DNA of 64,000 nt from Burkholderia sp. lig30 (GTDB lineage Bacteria > Pseudomonadota > Gammaproteobacteria > Burkholderiales > Burkholderiaceae), in NCBI RefSeq assembly GCF_000687455.2, contig NZ_JGVW01000052.1, forward strand, positions 62,001 through 126,000, written 5' to 3'. A model generated the notes under the pieces. That model made no database searches and had not been told where the DNA came from. It saw only the letters and a list, made by a program, of their open reading frames with translations. The position numbers and the translations under genes are program-made. Positions 63,343 to 64,000 of this stretch are shown in pieces. Numbering within the stretch: the stretch's first letter is position 1; every line of letters begins with the position of its first letter.

Positions 63343-64000
63343 ATGGCAAAGAAGAAAATCCTGCTCAACGCGTTCAACATGAATTGCGTCGGCCACATCA
63401 ATCACGGGCTCTGGACGCATCCGCGCGACCGTTCCTCGCACTACACCGATCTCGACTACTGGGCCGATCTCGCGAAAACGCTCGAACGCGGCAAGTTCGA
63501 CGGGATCTTCCTGGCGGACATCGTCGGCGTCTACGACGTGTTCGACGGCGGCCCCGATGCCGCGTTGCGCGAAGCGGTGCAGGTGCCGGTCAACGATCCG
63601 CTGCTGATCGTGCCGGCGATGGCGCAGGTCACGCGGCATCTCGGCTTCGGCGTGACCGCGAACCTGACCTACGAGCCGCCGTACCTGTTCGCGCGGCGGA
63701 TGTCGACGCTCGATCACCTGACCCGCGGCCGCGTCGGCTGGAACATCGTCACCGGCTATCTCGACAGCGCCGCGCGCGGCATGGGCCTCGCGCAGCAGAT
63801 CAGCCACGACGACCGCTACGAGCGCGGCGACGACTACATGGACGTCGTCTACAAGCTCTGGGAGCAGAGCTGGGACGACGACGCGGTGATCCGCGACGCC
63901 CGCGCGCGGGTGTTCACGCAGCCGGGCAAGGTGCGGCGCGTGCGGCACGACGGGCCGTTCTATTCGATCGACGCGATCCATCTGTGCGAGCCGTCGCCGC
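63343..64000 (+). CDS. LLM-class flavin-dependent monooxygenase (partial)
   Basis: Truncated by the window end; 219 codons visible of an expected 440-460. Begins MAKKKILLNAFNMNCVGH. The NtaA/SnaA/SoxA/DszA family pattern is clear: HPRDRSSHYTDLDYWADLA, KFDGIFLADIVGVYDV, FARRMSTLDHLTRGRVGWNI and VTGYLDSAARGMG. These FMNH2-dependent enzymes oxidise sulfones, sulfides, nitrilotriacetate and similar substrates with a separate reductase. A start 13 bases after the MetQ-like gene (GGGAG upstream) marks one operon. Confidence 0.9.
   Translation, partial: MAKKKILLNAFNMNCVGHINHGLWTHPRDRSSHYTDLDYWADLAKTLERGKFDGIFLADIVGVYDVFDGGPDAALREAVQVPVNDPLLIVPAMAQVTRHLGFGVTANLTYEPPYLFARRMSTLDHLTRGRVGWNIVTGYLDSAARGMGLAQQISHDDRYERGDDYMDVVYKLWEQSWDDDAVIRDARARVFTQPGKVRRVRHDGPFYSIDAIHLCEPSP

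Overview
The window reads as a stretch of the second chromosome of a Burkholderia cepacia complex species. Evidence: very high GC with strong third-position bias (long antisense open frames everywhere), the ceoR / llpE-ceoA-ceoB-opcM efflux locus known from B. cenocepacia, a persulfide dioxygenase-rhodanese fusion of the Burkholderia type, a DUF4148 protein, and cioAB, gabRTD and pcaF typical of this group. I saw no rRNA, tRNA, CRISPR array, insertion sequence or prophage. The gene content is metabolic and accessory, dense and mostly in short transcription units.

Layout. 0-7.6 kb: a chemoreceptor with a sigma-28 promoter, a converging AGE-family epimerase whose 3' end overlaps it, a disordered membrane-anchored protein, a GNAT acetyltransferase and copA with a textbook 19-bp-spacer CueR promoter. 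8-14 kb: a giant AsmA/DUF748 envelope protein, a 72-aa protein and an exported phosphodiesterase. 14-19.6 kb: cioAB with a DUF2474 microprotein and an FNR/ANR box, threonine aldolase, and a coupled GFA-argP pair. 19.7-22.3 kb: an exported protein resembling the Agd3 exopolysaccharide deacetylase family behind a small secreted protein and a candidate sigma-54 promoter. 22.8-28.8 kb: 1-Cys peroxiredoxin, persulfide dioxygenase-rhodanese, serine hydrolase, a propeller protein, a HIT protein and a small lipoprotein. 29-36 kb: a CBS-PAS-GGDEF-EAL c-di-GMP protein, an exported creatininase-fold protein with a YVTN propeller, a TRIC channel and three small unknown proteins.

36-50 kb: a candidate small RNA in a gene-free stretch, an orphan MetQ-like binding protein, an aspartoacylase-like enzyme, a polar amino acid binding protein, the divergent pcaR/pcaF pair, an Aer-like chemoreceptor behind an AT-rich region with a second sigma-28 promoter, gabD-gabT with divergent gabR, selD and a LysE exporter. 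50-64 kb: a lipoprotein of the purine nucleoside permease family, two small minus-strand genes (one with a leader of paired hairpin repeats), the ceoR/llpE-ceoA-ceoB-opcM drug efflux locus, an alpha/beta hydrolase, and a second MetQ-like protein followed by the start of a flavin monooxygenase gene that runs off the end.

Most notable: LlpE has Asp where its family carries the catalytic Ser; the Agd3-like gene pair; the orphan intrinsic terminator with an upstream promoter (candidate sRNA); the AT-rich aer promoter with a perfect 10-bp inverted repeat over the sigma-28 site; and the two-hairpin leader of the DUF4148 gene. All functions are assigned by reading the sequence and family memory; no search was run.
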